Positions 61,212-64,000 of a stretch of 64,000 bases of DNA are shown one piece after another; positions within the stretch are counted from its first letter, which is position 1; each line of letters starts with the position of its first letter. Made by a program: the position numbers and the translations under genes. This DNA is from Opitutia bacterium UBA4506 (GTDB taxonomy: Bacteria > Verrucomicrobiota > Verrucomicrobiia > Opitutales > Puniceicoccaceae): contig DGMY01000082.1 in NCBI GenBank assembly GCA_002388665.1, positions 25,852 through 89,851 on the forward strand, read 5' to 3'. The notes beneath the pieces were generated by a model. The model saw only the letters and a program-made list of their open reading frames with translations. It did not search any database and was not told the origin of the DNA.

Positions 61212-61538
61212 TTAGGATGGTTCGTTTTGAATCCGTATATCGCGTTCTACGTCGCTGACGAAGATGCGGCCATCACCGCGCAGTCCAGTGTAGGCGGCGT
61301 GGTGGATGGCGGCGACAACATCCGCTTCGAGCGCGTCGTCGCAAACGACTTCGATTTTCACATGCTTGGAAGAGCCGGTGATTTCATCGTCAGGTGAGCC
61401 GCCGGAACTATTTGCCTTCCCCCGGCCGAAGCCGAGGACATTGGAGAAGGTGGCTCCCTGGAGCCCCTCGATCTCGTGGAGAGCGCGGGTGACGGCTTCA
61501 CGTTTGAACCCTTTGATGTAGGCTTTTATTTCTTTCAT
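61212..61538 (-). CDS. PII-like protein linked to a metal RND pump
   Basis: 108 residues from ATG 61538, with AGGAGG a few bases upstream. It starts KEIKAYIKGFKREAVTRAL and ends with the PII signature GLRGDGRIFVSDVERDIRI. The T-loop region (GRGKANSSGGSPDDEITGSS) lacks the Tyr51 that GlnD uridylylates in classical PII. PII-like proteins next to CusABC-type pumps have been described as a separate subgroup (PII-NG). It lies 14 bases after the cusA-like stop, so it is in the same operon. A role in sensing nucleotides or metals for the pump is an inference. Confidence 0.85.
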   Translation of the reverse strand: MKEIKAYIKGFKREAVTRALHEIEGLQGATFSNVLGFGRGKANSSGGSPDDEITGSSKHVKIEVVCDDALEADVVAAIHHAAYTGLRGDGRIFVSDVERDIRIQNEPS

Positions 61539-61552
61539 GGTATTTTCCTCCT

Positions 61553-64000
61553 TTATGCTTCTTGATTGGGATTGATCGCGAACCACTTGTAGAGCGCGGG
61601 CACCACAAGCAGTGTGAGTAGCGTCGAACTGACGAGACCACCAGTTACGACGAGTGCCAGTGGACGTTGGACTTCGCTACCGGTTCCAGTCGCGAGTAGC
61701 AGCGGCAGTAGGCCAAGCCCGGTCGTGATCGCCGTCATCAAAACAGGTCTCAATCTTCGGCAAGCTGCCTCCACTGAAGCGGCACCGACTTCCATGCCTT
61801 CGTGCATCAGTTGATTTGTGTAGGTGATCAGCACTAAGCCATTGCCCAACGCGATGCCAAAGAGAGCGATGAATCCAACGGTGGCAGGCACAGATAGATT
61901 TTCGCCTGCGATCCAAAGCGCGGCAATACCGCCCACCAGTGCGAGTGGGATATTGAGTAGTATCAATAAGCTGTTCTTCAACGAGTCCAACGCTGCGTAG
62001 ATCATCAGCAGGATCAGCAATAGGGTGATCGGGATTACCACGGCGAAGCGTTTGTTGGCTTCTTGTTGAAGTTTGTAAGAACCGCCCCACGTGGTCAGAT
62101 AACCGGCAGGAAGTTCAACCTCGGCCGCAATAGCTTGCTCGGCTTCGGCAACAAAACTGCCGATGTCTCGACCGGATACATTACACTGAATTGCGATGAA
62201 ACGTTGGCTGCGTTCGCGGGTGATCTGCCGTGGCCCCACAAGCTCTTCGATGGTCGCCACTTCATCAAGCGGCACGAGAGAACCGTCCGGGCTGCGGATG
62301 ATCGTCTCGCCGATGGCGCGGACGTTATCGCGATAAGCTTCGGGATAGCGCACCAATATTTCATATCGACGGATACCCTCGAAGATCAGACCTGCTTCTG
62401 AACCACCGATACCTGCCTGAATGACACGTTGAATATCGCCCACGTTCAAATTGTATCGCGCGGCTGCTCCGCGATTAATACGTATGAGCAACTGAGGAGA
62501 GCCCGTCACTTGATCCACCTGCACATCACGCGCCCCTTCGACTTCGCCTAGTGTGGCGGCAATTTCATTGGCCTTTGTGAGCAAAACATCCAGATCCTCA
62601 CCGAAGAGTTTGACTGCGAGTTCGGCCTGCACGCCTTCCAGCAATTCATCGACCGACATCTCGATCGGTTGGGTGTAATTCACGACGACGCCCGGCGGTT
62701 CGCCGATGGCATCGCGTATGACCTCAACCATTGCTTCCTGGTCGAAGGGTTGACGCCATTCTTCCGGAAGAGTCATAATCAGATACAACTCGGCGGCATT
62801 TATCGGGTCGGCATGCGCACCGACTTCGCCCCGACCGATGCGGGTCACGACTTTGGTGACTTCAGGCACCTCAAGAATACGTCGCTCGATAGCCTGAGTC
62901 ATTTGCTTTGAGGTGTCGATTGAAATCGACGGTGCCATTTTAAGTTTCACGACGATTGTTCCTTCGTTGAGCGATGGCGTGAACTCAGTGCCGAGCTTCG
63001 GAAAGATCCAAACCCCAGCGCCAAGTAATGCAATTGCACCGAGTACGGCTATCCACCGTTGCTTGACTAGAAAGCCGACCAGCGGGCGATAAGGAGCCTG
63101 AAGAATTCTAACAATGAAGCTCTCGCCTCGATTTTCCGAACCATCTCCGACCGCCTGCTTCTTAGGAGCGCGCATCAGAAAGTAGGCTAGTGTCGGCCCG
63201 ACAATCAGAGCGTAGGTCAGGGCACCACTCATCGCCAAGGCGATGGAGTAAGCCAAGGGGCGGAAGGTCTTGCCCTCCACACCGGTAAGCGTGAACAGCG
63301 GCAAAAACACCAGGATGATGATTGCGACCGCGAATCCGACCGGACGAGCGACTTCGCCACATGCTCTAGCAACAATAGCCATTCTCGACTCATCCGGTGC
63401 TGCGCTCCTTAAATGCTGATCCACATTCTCGACGACGACAATTGCGCCATCCACAAGCATACCGATAGCGATGGCCAGTCCACCCAGTGACATAAGGTTG
63501 GCCGAGATGCCGAAGTAATACATCCCCAGCGTCGCAAAGAGCACCGAAAATGGTAGTGCTGTGGCAACTACGATAGTTGGGCGCACACCGCCCATGAACA
63601 GAATGAGGACGATTGCCACAAGGACGATACCTTGGCCGAGCGCGGAGGTCACGGTATTTACCGCCGATTCGACTAAGGTCTTCTGCTCGTAGTAGGGCAC
63701 TATATTCACGCCTTCCGGCAAGCTCTTATTGATTTGGGCAATCTTATCCTCGACTGACTGGATCACAGTCGAAGCATTCGCGCCGAAGAGTTTGATGACT
63801 TGACCGGAGACCACTTCGGCAGTGCCGTTTTTAGTCTGTAGGCCGCGACGGATAGCTTTGCCTTCTTTCACCTCGGCGACGTCGCCGACTGTAATGGGGA
63901 TGCCATCCGAACTGCCCATGAGAATGGAACGGATGTCCTCCAAGGAAGTGGCCAAGCCCACGGAACGGACGACATACTCTTCGTTGTTATTCTCTATAAA
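61553..64000 (-). CDS. Heavy-metal efflux RND permease (CusA/CzcA family), 5' truncated by window
   Basis: The frame is open to base 64000, giving 815 residues of the C-terminal three-quarters of a pump that is normally about 1030-1050. Present are the GMLVDGAIVVVENVDQHL motif of TM4 (HME-type, single Asp), VCRA-like block RACGEVARPVGFAVAIIILV, the periplasmic PN/PC domains, and RRLRPVLMTAITTGLGLLPLLL near the end. It exports mono- or divalent metals such as Cu/Ag or Co/Zn/Cd in exchange for protons. Which metal is unclear from the part seen. The PII-like gene follows after 14 bases; an adaptor and TolC are expected beyond the window. Confidence 0.93.
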   Translation of the reverse strand, partial: FIENNNEEYVVRSVGLATSLEDIRSILMGSSDGIPITVGDVAEVKEGKAIRRGLQTKNGTAEVVSGQVIKLFGANASTVIQSVEDKIAQINKSLPEGVNIVPYYEQKTLVESAVNTVTSALGQGIVLVAIVLILFMGGVRPTIVVATALPFSVLFATLGMYYFGISANLMSLGGLAIAIGMLVDGAIVVVENVDQHLRSAAPDESRMAIVARACGEVARPVGFAVAIIILVFLPLFTLTGVEGKTFRPLAYSIALAMSGALTYALIVGPTLAYFLMRAPKKQAVGDGSENRGESFIVRILQAPYRPLVGFLVKQRWIAVLGAIALLGAGVWIFPKLGTEFTPSLNEGTIVVKLKMAPSISIDTSKQMTQAIERRILEVPEVTKVVTRIGRGEVGAHADPINAAELYLIMTLPEEWRQPFDQEAMVEVIRDAIGEPPGVVVNYTQPIEMSVDELLEGVQAELAVKLFGEDLDVLLTKANEIAATLGEVEGARDVQVDQVTGSPQLLIRINRGAAARYNLNVGDIQRVIQAGIGGSEAGLIFEGIRRYEILVRYPEAYRDNVRAIGETIIRSPDGSLVPLDEVATIEELVGPRQITRERSQRFIAIQCNVSGRDIGSFVAEAEQAIAAEVELPAGYLTTWGGSYKLQQEANKRFAVVIPITLLLILLMIYAALDSLKNSLLILLNIPLALVGGIAALWIAGENLSVPATVGFIALFGIALGNGLVLITYTNQLMHEGMEVGAASVEAACRRLRPVLMTAITTGLGLLPLLLATGTGSEVQRPLALVVTGGLVSSTLLTLLVVPALYKWFAINPNQEA

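Overview
The window reads as ordinary chromosomal DNA of a Gram-negative, aerobic or microaerobic heterotroph. Outer-membrane TolC channels, lipoproteins and RND pumps point to a double membrane. The fused CcoNO cbb3 oxidase, the alpha-L-rhamnosidase, the GH2 enzyme, the DUF4886 protein and the GIY-YIG/palindrome debris are what I would expect in Verrucomicrobiota, probably Opitutae/Puniceicoccales. That placement is an inference from gene content; no rRNA gene lies in the window.

Layout. 1-2.9 kb: a gene tail, a SAM methyltransferase, a membrane-anchored degenerate sensor-kinase-like protein and a convergent Hpt phosphotransfer protein. 3.3-10.9 kb: a GH2 beta-glycosidase, a DUF4886 SGNH-like protein, a polysaccharide deacetylase, four exported proteins of unknown function and an L,D-transpeptidase. 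11-17.2 kb: a CAU tRNA, citramalate synthase, cysteinyl-tRNA synthetase, a transposase-derived DNA-binding protein with a lysine-rich tail, leucyl aminopeptidase and a TPMT-type methyltransferase. 17.3-23.2 kb: a complete tripartite RND efflux operon. 23.4-32.1 kb (minus strand): a cbb3 oxidase cluster ccoS-ccoNO-ccoQ-ccoP-ccoG-small TM protein-ccoI-hemN, with a divergent PocR/AraC regulator. 33.3-40.8 kb (minus strand): a NHLP-type export system (HlyD, C39-like ABC, second ABC, TolC). 41-46 kb: a two-component sodium:solute symporter (VC_2705 type), a DegP/HtrA protease and a DUF697 membrane protein. 46.2-51.4 kb: L-rhamnose isomerase, a lipoprotein and GlnD. 51.5-57.4 kb: a secreted protein, a type III polyketide synthase, TlyA and the gatCAB operon. 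57.4-59.8 kb: a GH78 alpha-L-rhamnosidase. 59.8-60.9 kb: non-coding and decayed DNA with two broken GIY-YIG copies and strong palindromes. 60.9-64 kb: a small membrane protein, a PII-like protein and the 3' part of a CusA/CzcA metal pump that runs off the window.

How it fits together. The cbb3 block carries structural, maturation, copper-delivery and haem-synthesis functions in one tightly overlapping run, so it should give a working high-affinity oxidase. The oxidase itself looks reduced, with CcoN fused to CcoO and only one haem motif in CcoP. The GH78 rhamnosidase and RhaA together suggest release and isomerisation of L-rhamnose, although they are 10 kb apart. GatCAB implies transamidation of mischarged Glu-tRNA(Gln) and/or Asp-tRNA(Asn).

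The most unusual item is the export operon at 33.3-40.8 kb. It has the full NHLP-type set plus its own TolC, but the peptidase domain of the first ABC protein has lost its catalytic cysteine by deletion while keeping the His and Asp positions, and no leader-peptide substrate gene is visible nearby. Second are the transposase-derived DNA-binding protein at 14.4-15.2 kb and the GIY-YIG/palindrome wreckage at 60.2-60.8 kb.
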